Origin: Bacteroidales bacterium | Lineage (GTDB): Bacteria; Bacteroidota; Bacteroidia; Bacteroidales; UBA932 | DNA length: 25,013 bases | Assembly (NCBI GenBank): GCA_017527625.1 | Contig: JAFXPV010000048.1 | Location: 1 to 25,013 of the forward strand | Direction: 5' to 3' | In this document: positions 1 through 8,450 of the stretch, one piece after another | Numbering within the stretch: position 1 is the stretch's first letter | Layout: each line of letters opens with the position of its first letter | Program-made: the position numbers and the translations under genes | Notes under the pieces: model-generated | What the model saw: the letters and a program-made list of their open reading frames with translations, nothing else | Database searches by the model: none | Told to the model about the DNA's origin: nothing

Positions 1-1
1 C

Positions 2-2455
2 CAGTGGCCTATGGCCGACAAGGCAGGCAACATCTACTATGTCAGCGACGAGCTGAACAAAGAGTCCAACATCGTGAAATACGTCAAGGGCGGCAAGCCG
101 CAGCAGCTCACGAGCTTCGACCGTTCAGTGCAGTACCCTTCCATAGCAGCCGGCGGCTCGGCCATAGTGTTCCTCAAAGACTATGAGATCAACGTCCTCG
201 AGCCTGCCAGCGGCAAAGTCACCGTGCCGCAGATAGCAGTAGCTTCAGGTAGCGTCGAAGTGCGCCGCTCATTCAGCGGGCAGACCCCCAGTGCGGCCGA
301 CGTCTCTCCCGACGGCAAGAAATTCGCCTTCTCCATCCGCGGCGGCCTCTATATCTCAGACATCAAGTGCAAATACCTGCAGAAACTCGAGACCCCCGCT
401 GATGAAAGAGTCGAAGACGTAGCCTGGGCCGACGACAGCACACTGTACTACATAAGGACCGACAAAGGCTGGACCGACCTCTTCAAGATAGCCGCCGACG
501 GCAGCTCGGCAGAAACTCCGGTCTATCTCTCACAGAACAACGTGACAGATATGGTCGTAAGCCACAAGCACGAACTGATCGCCTTCATCGACGGCAGCCA
601 CTCAGTAATGCTCCACAACATCAAGGCCGGCACCACCACAAAAGTCGCTGAAGCCGAGTTCTGGTCGTTCGAAGGCTACACCCTCACATTCTCATTCGAC
701 GACAACTACCTGGCGTTCGAAGCAATGAACAGATTCGAGCCGGACATCTACATACTCAACCTGAACGACGGCAGTCTGAAAAACCTCACCCACTCCGCCT
801 CAGTGGAGCAGCAGCCGCTCTTCACCCCCGACGGAAAAGATATGTACATCATCGGCAACCCCACGGCCACCTCATACCCCAGAGGCGCCAGGTACTACCT
901 GCTCAAGCTCCCGCTGCGCAAGTATGACAGCCCCTACAAGTCAAAAGCCGTCGACGACCTGTTCAAGGACCCCAAGAAAGCCCCCAAGAAAGATTCGACA
1001 GTAGTGATAGACTTCGACAACGTCCACGAGAGGATGTCAAGAGTCGTCACCGACGGATACCAGAGCAACAGCTACATACACACAGCCAAGGAAAAGACCT
1101 GGCTGCTGTATCGGGTGTCCGGCAACACCACCCCCGGAGTCTACAGCCTCGAGCTTTCAGACCCCGACGCGAAACCCAAGCAGATCAAGGATTTCACCGG
1201 AGGCGCCTACATCAGCAGCAAAGATGCCCTCTACTGCCTCAGCCAGGGATCAATCTATAAAGTAGACCCCGCCGCCGGCACCGCTGCCAAGACCGAAGTC
1301 AAGAAAGACGTCGAAGTCGTGCTCGGCAATGAATTCAGCCAGATGTTCTACGAAGTATGGGCAACCCTGGAGCAGAACTACTACGACGTCAACTTCCACG
1401 GAGCAGACTGGGCAGCAGTACGCGACCGCTACGCAGCCCTTCTCCCCTACGTCCGCACCCGCGCCAACCTGCGCACCCTGATAGCCGACCTGCTAGGAGA
1501 GCTCAACTCATCCCACCTCGGCTTCACATCCAGCGGCAATGAAGAAAGGCTCGAGACAGTCACAAGGACCTACGCCACCGGCATCGTCTTCGACAACGCA
1601 TCGCCCTACAAGGTCGCAGGCATCATCCCCTACTCTCCCGCAGACAAATACGAAATCGACATCAAGCCCGGCGACGAACTCACAGCCGTCAACGGCAAGA
1701 AAGTCGACAAGGCCGTCAACCGCGAGAAATACTTCTCGGGAGCCGTAGCCACCGACGAGCTCAGGCTTACATTCAAGCGAGGCGGCAAGGAATTCGACAC
1801 CAAGATCCACACCACAACACCTTCTGCAGTCAAGACCCTCGAATACAAGCAGTGGGAAGACCAGCGCTCCGATATGGTATCACAGAAGACCGGCGGCAAA
1901 GTCGGCTACATCCATATGCGCGCAATGGGCGACGAAGACCTGAACAACTTCCTGCTCAAGATGCACACAGAAGTATATGACAAGGATGCGCTGATTCTCG
2001 ACCTTCGCTACAACAACGGCGGAAACGTCCACAAGGAGGTCATCGACTTCCTGCGCGGACAAGGCCACTTCGAATGGGCCTACCGCGACTTCCCGAGAAC
2101 AACCCACCCCAACGTAGCACCCGCTGACAAACCCATCGTCGTGCTGGTGAACGAACACAGCCTCTCCGACGCCGAAGTCACCTCCAACGGCATCAAGACC
2201 CTCGGAATAGCCAAACTCGTGGGCACCGAGACCTACCGCTGGATCATCTTCACTTCATCAGTAAGGCTCATCGACGGCTCTACCTGCCGTATGCCTGCCT
2301 GGGGCTGCTACAGCGTCCTCGACGGCTCCGACCTGGAGAACACCGGCGTTAAACCCGACATCTACGTCAAGAACACCTTTAAAGACCGTCTCGAGGGCAA
2401 AGACCCCCAGCTCGACGCAGCCGTGGCAGAAGTCCTCAGACAATTGAACAAATAA
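2..2455 (+). CDS. Tricorn-like S41 serine protease with N-terminal beta-propeller (5' end outside the window)
   Basis: The frame is open from the first bases, so the true start lies upstream and the ATG at 11 is probably internal; residues below are numbered from that ATG. Residues 1 to about 430 are repeated strand-rich segments of the tricorn/TolB/WD40-like propeller type (for example DVSPDGKKFAF and TPDGKDMYI). A PDZ-like segment follows around 520-610 (PGDELTAVNGKKV), then the S41 core with LDLRYNNGG. The tricorn catalytic set can be placed: Ser501-His502 (LNSSHLGF), nucleophile Ser719-Asp720 (HSLSDAE) and Glu776 (ENTGVKPDI). Tricorn proteases are about 1,050-1,100 residues, so roughly a quarter is missing upstream. 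The family trims peptides; Bacteroidota members are often exported, but the N-terminus is not visible here. A prenyltransferase gene follows after 10 bases, probably in the same operon. Confidence 0.93.
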   Translation, partial: QWPMADKAGNIYYVSDELNKESNIVKYVKGGKPQQLTSFDRSVQYPSIAAGGSAIVFLKDYEINVLEPASGKVTVPQIAVASGSVEVRRSFSGQTPSAADVSPDGKKFAFSIRGGLYISDIKCKYLQKLETPADERVEDVAWADDSTLYYIRTDKGWTDLFKIAADGSSAETPVYLSQNNVTDMVVSHKHELIAFIDGSHSVMLHNIKAGTTTKVAEAEFWSFEGYTLTFSFDDNYLAFEAMNRFEPDIYILNLNDGSLKNLTHSASVEQQPLFTPDGKDMYIIGNPTATSYPRGARYYLLKLPLRKYDSPYKSKAVDDLFKDPKKAPKKDSTVVIDFDNVHERMSRVVTDGYQSNSYIHTAKEKTWLLYRVSGNTTPGVYSLELSDPDAKPKQIKDFTGGAYISSKDALYCLSQGSIYKVDPAAGTAAKTEVKKDVEVVLGNEFSQMFYEVWATLEQNYYDVNFHGADWAAVRDRYAALLPYVRTRANLRTLIADLLGELNSSHLGFTSSGNEERLETVTRTYATGIVFDNASPYKVAGIIPYSPADKYEIDIKPGDELTAVNGKKVDKAVNREKYFSGAVATDELRLTFKRGGKEFDTKIHTTTPSAVKTLEYKQWEDQRSDMVSQKTGGKVGYIHMRAMGDEDLNNFLLKMHTEVYDKDALILDLRYNNGGNVHKEVIDFLRGQGHFEWAYRDFPRTTHPNVAPADKPIVVLVNEHSLSDAEVTSNGIKTLGIAKLVGTETYRWIIFTSSVRLIDGSTCRMPAWGCYSVLDGSDLENTGVKPDIYVKNTFKDRLEGKDPQLDAAVAEVLRQLNK

Positions 2456-2465
2456 AGACAGAGAA

Positions 2466-3500
2466 ATGAATATCATCAAGAAATGGCTGTACAACAGCCG
2501 CTCATTCGCAGCCCCTCAAAATCTGATGCCCAGCATCCTGACAGTAGTTATGGCACTCGGCGTCAGTGGCTTCAACATCTTCCTCGGCCTTCTGGCCGTT
2601 ATCTGTGTGTGCCTGGTGCATTTGGGCGGCAACCTGCTGGACGACTTTTTCGACTATCAGGACGAACTTCTGGAATACCGCCTCGGCCTCAGGGAACAGG
2701 GCGAAAAGGTATTCACCGATAAATATCCCTACCTGAAAGACGGCTCGACCACCGTCAAGCAGCTCAAGGTTGCCATCGCCGTTTTCTTCGGCCTTGCTAT
2801 CCTCGGCGGCCTGGTCATCTTCATCGCCCGCGACTTCGACTGGAAACTCCTCATCATCGCAGGCATTGCGGCACTTCTCTGCTACTTCTACTCAGCCCCG
2901 CCCTTGAAACTCGGATTCCACGGCCTCGGCGAGCTGGCCATCGGCTTGTGCTTCGGTCCCTGCCTCGTCTGCGGAGTATATGAGTCTGCCTGCGGCGCAC
3001 TCTGGACCCCTGAGACAGGCTTCGCCTGGCACATCCTTGCCCTCGGCATCGCTATCGGTATGTTCGTGACCAACATCCTCTACACCCACTCCTTCGTGGA
3101 GCGCCACGTCGACGACGTGTCCCACAAGAAGACTCTGGCAGTGCTGCTTAAGACCAATGCAGCCGGCCTCACCGCCTACGCCATCTTCCTCTTCGTGCCG
3201 TTCATCCTCGTCGTAGTCTGCGCCATCCTCGGCTACATCCATCCCGCCTACTGCCTCGTGCTGCTGATGCTGCCGCAGGCCTGCTGGGTGATGTGGTCTA
3301 TGGTGATGTTCGCAAAGAAGGTGGAAGTGCCCGACGAGCATCCGCACAAATGGCTCGGCCCGATGGACAACTGGGACAAGGTGGAACCTGAGAACCGCTA
3401 CTACCTGATGCGCTGGTTCGCGATGCGCAACGTCAACACGGGCTTCTGCCTGATTATGATGGCCGTCAAGATAGTCCTTTACATCATCAGTATATGCTAA
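2466..3500 (+). CDS. UbiA-family prenyltransferase (membrane)
   Basis: A 344-residue polytopic membrane protein. The first aspartate-rich motif of the UbiA superfamily is GGNLLDDFFDYQDE (N56, D59, D60, D63, D66); the second is VERHVDDVSHKKTLAVLL near residues 210-230. These motifs bind Mg-prenyl diphosphate, and the family attaches isoprenoid chains to aromatic or other acceptors, as MenA and UbiA do. The sequence is not close enough to MenA or UbiA by eye to assign the acceptor; the second motif lacks the usual N-x-x-R-D form. It starts 10 bases after the protease stop, and its last seven bases overlap the start of the radical SAM gene, which indicates translational coupling. Menaquinone or another membrane isoprenoid is a reasonable guess for the pathway. 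The family call is firm; the substrate is unknown. Confidence 0.85.
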   Translation: MNIIKKWLYNSRSFAAPQNLMPSILTVVMALGVSGFNIFLGLLAVICVCLVHLGGNLLDDFFDYQDELLEYRLGLREQGEKVFTDKYPYLKDGSTTVKQLKVAIAVFFGLAILGGLVIFIARDFDWKLLIIAGIAALLCYFYSAPPLKLGFHGLGELAIGLCFGPCLVCGVYESACGALWTPETGFAWHILALGIAIGMFVTNILYTHSFVERHVDDVSHKKTLAVLLKTNAAGLTAYAIFLFVPFILVVVCAILGYIHPAYCLVLLMLPQACWVMWSMVMFAKKVEVPDEHPHKWLGPMDNWDKVEPENRYYLMRWFAMRNVNTGFCLIMMAVKIVLYIISIC

Positions 3501-4435
3501 GACAACTCCCCTATCTCGGATGGTGGTACCTGCGGGCCCTCTTCGGCCGCAAAGCGCCGCTGCAGTCCGTAATATTCATACTTGACCGCTGCAACCTGCG
3601 CTGCAAGCACTGCTCGGTGTACGAGCTCAGCAATCCCCGCAGCAAGACTCTGAAGCAGATACGCTCGGAGCTGGAATATTGCTACAAGGCCGGCAGCCGC
3701 TACGTCGACTTCGAAGGCGGCGAGCTGTACCTGTGGAGGGACGGCGGCAAGGCCATCGACGACGTGATAGACGCAGCCCACGAAATCGGTTTCTGGAGCG
3801 TCACCATAACCACGAACGCACAGCTGCCCTTCAACGGCAGCCACGCCGACCAGGTATGGGTGTCGATGGACGGCATCGGAGAGTACCACGACGAGATACG
3901 CGGCAAGGGAGCCTTCGCACGGCTGGAGAAGAACATAGCCGATTTCAAACGCAATGCTCCGCAAGGCCGCACCCTCCCTCCCGTCTGCGTCAATATGGTG
4001 ATAAACAACCTCAATGAAAGCAACGTAGAGGCCGCCCTTGACTATGTCCGGGACAACCCTTACATCGACAGCATCTCCATCAATTTCCACACGCCTTTCA
4101 AGGAAACCGAAGGCCTGTTCCTCGACCCCGCGCGCCGCAATGAGATAATCGATATGCTCATCAGGCGCAAGCGTGAAGGCTATCCGATAATGAACACCGT
4201 GCCCGGCCTGAAGGCGATGCGGATGAAGGACGGCCGCACTGTGTGCACCGACAAGCGCTGCTGGGTCACCAACTTCATCTTCTCCGACGGCAGCCGCAGC
4301 CCGAAATGTATGGGCTACACCCACGGAGTCTGCGACCGCTGCGGATTCTCGATGGGCGGCGAGATGTGCAGCCTGTTTAAATTAAGCCCCGCCACGATTG
4401 TGGCAGGGCTTAAGCTCAGAAAACGTCTGAAATAA
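3494..4435 (+). CDS. Radical SAM protein with cysteine-rich C-terminus
   Basis: A 313-residue protein. The radical SAM cluster motif CxxxCxxC is C33, C37 and C40 (DRCNLRCKHC), followed by the glycine-rich SAM-binding segment VDFEGGELYLW. The C-terminal 60 residues hold six cysteines in the pattern CTDKRC, KC, CDRC, MC, suggesting a SPASM/Twitch-like auxiliary Fe-S site. Its first residues are hydrophobic and aromatic (LPYLGWWYLRALFG), possibly a membrane-contacting helix. It overlaps the UbiA gene by 7 bases (ATGCTAA), so the two are very probably translated together and may modify the same lipid or quinone. It is not recognisable as MenA/UbiA-pathway enzymes such as MqnC or MqnE, nor clearly as HpnH. 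The reaction is not predictable; MoaA-like or peptide-modifying enzymes remain possible. It converges on the GH43 gene with a gap of only 5 bases. Confidence 0.85.
   Translation: MLRQLPYLGWWYLRALFGRKAPLQSVIFILDRCNLRCKHCSVYELSNPRSKTLKQIRSELEYCYKAGSRYVDFEGGELYLWRDGGKAIDDVIDAAHEIGFWSVTITTNAQLPFNGSHADQVWVSMDGIGEYHDEIRGKGAFARLEKNIADFKRNAPQGRTLPPVCVNMVINNLNESNVEAALDYVRDNPYIDSISINFHTPFKETEGLFLDPARRNEIIDMLIRRKREGYPIMNTVPGLKAMRMKDGRTVCTDKRCWVTNFIFSDGSRSPKCMGYTHGVCDRCGFSMGGEMCSLFKLSPATIVAGLKLRKRLK
4382..4413. repeat. Inverted repeat inside the 3' end of the radical SAM gene
   Basis: TTAAGCCC at 4382-4389 and GCCAC at 4391-4395 pair with GTGGC at 4400-4404 and GGGCTTAA at 4406-4413 around a GATT loop, with one C-A mismatch. 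No T-run follows on either strand, so it is not a textbook terminator. It is the only strong hairpin near the junction of two convergent genes 5 bases apart, so it may help stop transcription. Confidence 0.55.
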
Positions 4436-4440
4436 TTCTG

Positions 4441-5877
4441 TTACCTCATCTTGATATCCCACTTGGCATTGTCGCTGTTGAAGTCGAATTTTGCCAGGGT
4501 CGGGGTGCTGTCACCCACTGAATAGAGGCAGAGTTTTGCGTCAGTGCCGGGGATGGCCTTCGGCATAATGCGGTATGTACCGTCGGTGAGCTGCTCGATG
4601 CGCCAGAGCTGTTCGTCAGCGCCGGTGAAAGCAGGAACGGTCACAACCTCGCAGCCTTCAGCAGCTGCAAGGGCACGGTCGGTACCCTCGATGAGGATCT
4701 TGGAATAAGGACCTCCGAGATAGCCGCCTGCATCAGGAACAGCCTCGATAGTCCATTTCTGGTGAGGACGGGCCATATAGTCGTTGGCACGTACGGGAAT
4801 AACACCCTCCGGCCAAGTGCGGATGACGTCCACGAGACTCTGATTCTTCAGAGGAGCTACGGGAGCTGCAGGAGCGCCGAAACCGCGCATTCCGCCGGCA
4901 GCACGCACGAAGTCCACGGTAAGCTCGAGAGCATAACCGCGACGGCGCGACAGTATCTTGTAATTGCCGTCCTTGATGATTTCGCCGGCCTCAGGCCAGC
5001 CGTCACGCCAGATGATCGGGCGGATGGCAAGCACGCTGCGGCCGCTGCGGTCGAGGTCACCTTCCCAGTGGAAAGACATCTTCTCGACGCCGGGCTCCTC
5101 GATGTAACGTCCGAAGTGGCCGGCACCGAACTGACGCTCTTCAGCAGCAACGACCATCTTGCCGCCGCCACGGAGCATATCACGGCCGACATTGTCGATG
5201 AACGGACCGAAAGGATTGCGTGAGCGGCCCACTACGATGTTGTAGGTAGAGTTCACACCGTCACAGCAGGTTCCGTGGGTTCCGAGAAGATAATACCAGC
5301 CGTCGCGGTAGATCATTACTGAAGCCTCGCAGTCGATGGCCACGTCCACAGGCTGGTTGCCAGCAAGGCGGGCTCCGGTCTTAGGATCCAGCTCGACCAT
5401 ACGGATGTTGCCGAAATAAGTGCCGTAGGTGCAGAACAGACGGCCGTTGTCGTCCATCAGAAGGCCGATGTCGATAGCGTCGCAGTCCTCGTCGATGAGG
5501 GAGTTGGCAACTTCAATCGGTTCGGTATATGCGAAGTTCAAGGAATCTGTCGGGTCGAGAGTCTTGTTCCACATTGTCACGATACGGCCTGCGTGTCCGC
5601 CGCCGAGTCCGCCGCCTGTGGTGCTGTAACCCACCAGATAACGGTCGCCGATCTTGATGGCGTCAGGAGCCGCACCGCCGCCGGGGCGTACTGCGCCGCC
5701 TTCCCATACCCATCCGTCAGCAGAGATAAGGCCACCGCCGCCGGTTCCGAATGTATAGTACTTACCGTCGCAGAACTGTATTGTTGAGGGGTCGTGAATA
5801 TAAGGAGCTCCAACCTGGGCAGATGCCGCCAGGGAGACAGTAGCGAATATGATCGCGAATAATATATTCTTTTTCAT
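4441..5877 (-). CDS. Secreted GH43 family glycoside hydrolase (arabinanase-like) with C-terminal ricin-type lectin-like domain
   Basis: A 478-residue protein with a signal peptide (residues 1-21, ending ASAQ). The five-bladed GH43 propeller spans about 24-320. The family's three acidic residues can be placed by motif: catalytic base Asp29 (YIHDPST), pKa-modulating Asp136 (DAIDIGLL..DDNGRLFCTYGTY) and general acid Glu185 (IDCEASVMIYRDGWYYLL). Endo-arabinanases and arabinofuranosidases share this layout, so arabinan or arabinoxylan is the likely substrate class. Residues about 365-478 resemble a ricin-type lectin fold (HQKWTIE, EQLWRIE, GTYRI..). The stretches around 46-49, 66-68 and 88-94 are unusually glycine-rich for the substrate face. 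It lies 3 bases downstream of the secreted protein at 5881-6669 and is surely cotranscribed with it. It most likely acts in the periplasm or at the cell surface. Confidence 0.88.
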   Translation of the reverse strand: MKKNILFAIIFATVSLAASAQVGAPYIHDPSTIQFCDGKYYTFGTGGGGLISADGWVWEGGAVRPGGGAAPDAIKIGDRYLVGYSTTGGGLGGGHAGRIVTMWNKTLDPTDSLNFAYTEPIEVANSLIDEDCDAIDIGLLMDDNGRLFCTYGTYFGNIRMVELDPKTGARLAGNQPVDVAIDCEASVMIYRDGWYYLLGTHGTCCDGVNSTYNIVVGRSRNPFGPFIDNVGRDMLRGGGKMVVAAEERQFGAGHFGRYIEEPGVEKMSFHWEGDLDRSGRSVLAIRPIIWRDGWPEAGEIIKDGNYKILSRRRGYALELTVDFVRAAGGMRGFGAPAAPVAPLKNQSLVDVIRTWPEGVIPVRANDYMARPHQKWTIEAVPDAGGYLGGPYSKILIEGTDRALAAAEGCEVVTVPAFTGADEQLWRIEQLTDGTYRIMPKAIPGTDAKLCLYSVGDSTPTLAKFDFNSDNAKWDIKMR

Positions 5878-5880
5878 AGC

Positions 5881-6669
5881 TTATTTCGTAGTGAGGGTGA
5901 TATTCTTAACAGGGTTTCCATCTTCGTCGATGAAGCGTGCGCAGAAGTCGCTCATACCGGGACCGTTGATGACGGCGCCCCAGATGACGTTGCGTCCCTT
6001 CTTGAGGGTGAGACGCTTTGATGTGCAGTCATCCATCACCATACGGCGGTCGCCTGACAGGATGACGGCCTCTTCACCGTTAACCCACCACATAGAGGCA
6101 GAGTTCGAACCGACAGCGAGACGGACATTGGGAATATCCTGCTCGCAATTGACTACAGTCGCAGCCCAGAAGATGACGCCGTAGCGGTCCTCTGTAAGGT
6201 TGGTGGCGAAGCGGAAAAGCTTCACGTTGAAACGCTTGCTGTCGAAGGCGTGCCACTTGAGCTGCACCTGTTTCTTCTCGTACTGGGGAGCCCCGGCCAT
6301 AGGCATCATAGGACGGCCTGCCTGCAGGTTTACAGGGGGTTGATACTCTACGGTCACCTTAACTGATGAACCATCCTTGGGAAGGACATCGCCGAGCTGT
6401 CCCGGGAAGTACTGAACCGCAAAGGTCTCGCGGATGTAGCTGTCCACGAACACTGTGTTGGAGCGGTTGGGTTTGCTGATAGGCTCGAGCAAGAGCCAGC
6501 GGCCGAGGAATCCTTGGGCGTCCGGAATTGCGTTGGGCGTTCTGGCAGGGACCATGTACTTGTCGAGATCGGTTGAAGAGTCAGCATAGACCTGGGCCCT
6601 TGAGGTGAAACCCGGAACAAGGAGCATCAGAGCTATGACGACACAAAGAGAACTGAAAGTTTTTTTCAT
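5881..6669 (-). CDS. Secreted protein of unknown function, GH43 partner
   Basis: A 262-residue protein with a signal peptide (about residues 1-26, ending SRAQ). The mature part has no catalytic motif I recognise. It is rich in predicted strands, and its C-terminal half resembles galactose-binding/jelly-roll modules: LAVGSNSASMWWVNGEEAVIL followed by LKKGRNVIWGAVINGPG, a pattern seen where enzyme-linked beta-sandwiches carry a subunit or carbohydrate. Homologues in this phylum are sometimes labelled acetylxylan esterase, but no Ser-His-Asp signature is visible. It is the first gene of a two-gene unit with the GH43 enzyme (3-base gap), so a role in recognising or presenting the same polysaccharide is the natural inference. 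It diverges from the barrel gene at 6826. Confidence 0.7.
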   Translation of the reverse strand: MKKTFSSLCVVIALMLLVPGFTSRAQVYADSSTDLDKYMVPARTPNAIPDAQGFLGRWLLLEPISKPNRSNTVFVDSYIRETFAVQYFPGQLGDVLPKDGSSVKVTVEYQPPVNLQAGRPMMPMAGAPQYEKKQVQLKWHAFDSKRFNVKLFRFATNLTEDRYGVIFWAATVVNCEQDIPNVRLAVGSNSASMWWVNGEEAVILSGDRRMVMDDCTSKRLTLKKGRNVIWGAVINGPGMSDFCARFIDEDGNPVKNITLTTK

Positions 6670-6760
6670 AGGTCTAATTGTTAAACATTATTTAGGTTCG
6701 TTTAGCACAATATTAACACTTTTTGGCCAAATAACATCGGCTTTTATGCTTCTTTGTTCC

Positions 6761-6790
6761 TTGCTATTTGAAAATTATTGTCTATCTTTG
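6761..6790 (+). promoter_or_regulatory. Predicted Bacteroidota promoter for the outer-membrane barrel gene
   Basis: A perfect -7 box TATCTTTG lies at 6783-6790, with a TTG at 6761-6763 spaced 19 bases upstream (the usual -33 distance) and a TTTG at 6767-6770 spaced 12 bases. The implied leader is about 30 bases long and AT-rich. Confidence 0.7.
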
Positions 6791-6825
6791 TTTTATATGT
6801 TTTTTTAACCCTAAACAAATAATCT

Positions 6826-7302
6826 ATGAAAAAACTTTTTGTAGTTATTGCATTGGCTATCCTTTCTATCAGCGCTAATGCACAGCTCTATTTGGGTGGC
6901 GCCCTCAGTTTCCAGGCTGCCGGCAACAACGCCACTGTTACCATCCTGCCTGAACTTGGCTACAACATCAACAAAACTTCAGCTATCGGTGCACAGATTG
7001 GCTGGAGCAACGCAACTGCTGCCAACAGGTTCGTCATCGCTCCTTACTACCGTTATGGCGTAAAGGCCTTCGGTCCTGTAAGTTTCTTCGTCGACGGTGA
7101 GTTCCAGCTTAATGCCTGGACCGCAGGTGGAGCAACAACAACCCAGTTCGGTGTAGGTATCGCTCCCGGTATCGCCATTATGGCCGGTAACAAGTTCTCA
7201 TTTGTCGGTCACCTCGCCCGCATCGGTTATTACAACGGTGCCTTCGGCATCAACATCGACACCAACCAGAACTTCCAGATGGGTGTTTACTACCACTTCT
7301 AG
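6826..7302 (+). CDS. Small outer-membrane beta-barrel protein
   Basis: A 158-residue protein with a signal peptide (residues 1-19, ANA before QLYLGG). The mature chain alternates polar and hydrophobic residues in about eight amphipathic strands (for example SAIGAQIGWSN, NRFVIAPYYRYGV, SFFVDGEFQLNA, QFGVGIAPGIAIM) and ends in FQMGVYYHF. A C-terminal phenylalanine is the outer-membrane assembly signal recognised by BamA. The size fits the OmpA-barrel/OmpW-like group. It has its own strong promoter and a strong terminator, so it is a single-gene transcript; such proteins are often abundant. The specific role is unknown. Confidence 0.85.
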   Translation: MKKLFVVIALAILSISANAQLYLGGALSFQAAGNNATVTILPELGYNINKTSAIGAQIGWSNATAANRFVIAPYYRYGVKAFGPVSFFVDGEFQLNAWTAGGATTTQFGVGIAPGIAIMAGNKFSFVGHLARIGYYNGAFGINIDTNQNFQMGVYYHF

Positions 7303-7320
7303 CAGCTGGTCCAAGACCAC

Positions 7321-7357
7321 AAAAAAAAACTTCGGAAATCTTTCCGAAGTTTTTTTT
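7321..7357. terminator. Bidirectional intrinsic terminator
   Basis: CTTCGGAA at 7330-7337 pairs with TTCCGAAG at 7342-7349. It is preceded by nine A (7321-7329) and followed by eight T (7350-7357), so it works on both strands. It sits between the convergent barrel gene and WG-repeat lipoprotein gene and should end both transcripts. Confidence 0.93.
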
Positions 7358-7374
7358 GTGCCGTTGCGACTGGT

Positions 7375-8412
7375 TTATTCGGCGTATATCACTTTGAGCA
7401 CAGCTTCATTCCCGGTCCAGGAGATGTTGTATCCGGGATGAGACGCCGTCAGTGCGATGGCTGAATTCAGTCCGAGGCTTGAGCCGGGAGTAGCAGTCTT
7501 GTCGGCAATTTCCTTGGTCAGAGTGCGGACGAAGGCGGGGCCTTTGGCCGGATCTGCAAGGGTGAAATGATATTCCGCGTTCATCAGTTTGCGGGAAGTC
7601 ACGTATGACTGCGAAGCGGTCGTCTTGTATCTGCCGAAGAAGCCCATATCCCTTCCGCCGCCTGAAGAACCCATCACAGGGCCGTCAAAGGTGAACTGGA
7701 TATTGTCAAGGGTAACACCGTCGAGAGAGGTTGAAACGGCAGGAATGTACTCGAGCTTGTTGTTAGACGATCCCTGGGAAGCGTTGAAACGGTTTCTGAC
7801 GTCTCCAAGAGTGCTGTTGGCTGAAAGTCCCATATCATAAACCTCACCATAAGCCGCGTGGACAGTGGTCTTGAACTCAGGTGCATAATAGGCGTCGGAC
7901 TTTACGCTTGTGGTGAAGCCGGGAGTTGCGTCCGGCTGATAGACTGCAGGTGTGGTGACGGCATTGCCGGCCTGGTCTACATACCTGACGGCAGAAGAGT
8001 AAGACTCCACCTTTGAGATGTCTCCGGAGAAAACGTTTGCGGTCTGGATATCGTCAGGCAGCGTGAAGAGGACCCTTCCGGTCTTGTCGATGCAGCGGGG
8101 AGTCTCGCCGGGGCCGACTACATAAGCCTTGTCCTCGAAGAACGAAGTTCCGTCGAGATAGTCTGCAGTGATCCTGAAGAGGCCGTCCGGGCCGATGTAA
8201 CCCACCTTGCCGTTCATAACGACTTTCGCCAGCTGGCAATGGAAGTTTTCAACGGCGTCGAAGACAGGTTCGATTGCAACCTCGCCCTTGGAATTGACGA
8301 ATCCCCATTTGGAACCCACCTGCGAAGGAGTAAGTTTCGGTTCTGAGCTCCCGCACGAGGCAGTTGCCACCAGGATGGCAATCATCGCGAAAAAAGTAGA
8401 AATTTGTCTCAT
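7375..8412 (-). CDS. WG-repeat lipoprotein
   Basis: A 345-residue protein with a lipoprotein signal; the lipidated cysteine is probably Cys20 (ATASC). After a short linker it has two WG-type repeats at about 33-80 (KWGFVNSKGEVAIEPVFDAV and KVGYIGPDG), a third degenerate unit (PRCIDKTGRVLF), and a C-terminal region of about 200 residues that I do not recognise (VRNRFNASQ, LDNIQFTFDGPVMGSSGGG, KLMNAEYHFT). WG repeats form propeller-like or binding folds in envelope proteins of this phylum. It is probably tethered to the outer or inner membrane; the +2 to +5 residues (GSSE) are not a clear surface-export signal. It has its own promoter and the shared terminator at 7321-7357. The function is unknown. 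Confidence 0.8.
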   Translation of the reverse strand: MRQISTFFAMIAILVATASCGSSEPKLTPSQVGSKWGFVNSKGEVAIEPVFDAVENFHCQLAKVVMNGKVGYIGPDGLFRITADYLDGTSFFEDKAYVVGPGETPRCIDKTGRVLFTLPDDIQTANVFSGDISKVESYSSAVRYVDQAGNAVTTPAVYQPDATPGFTTSVKSDAYYAPEFKTTVHAAYGEVYDMGLSANSTLGDVRNRFNASQGSSNNKLEYIPAVSTSLDGVTLDNIQFTFDGPVMGSSGGGRDMGFFGRYKTTASQSYVTSRKLMNAEYHFTLADPAKGPAFVRTLTKEIADKTATPGSSLGLNSAIALTASHPGYNISWTGNEAVLKVIYAE

Positions 8413-8450
8413 ATAGAAATGGTCTTGTTATTTGCCGGATTATGAACTTT

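Noticed and set aside
3497..4324. 275-codon open frame on the minus strand opposite the radical SAM gene
   Set aside because: It overlaps a gene with clear motifs, its protein is compositionally odd, and no promoter or family match is seen. It is a shadow of GC-rich codon use.
4441..6669. Polysaccharide utilisation locus
   Set aside because: No SusC/SusD pair, hybrid two-component system or ECF sigma/anti-sigma genes are present nearby.
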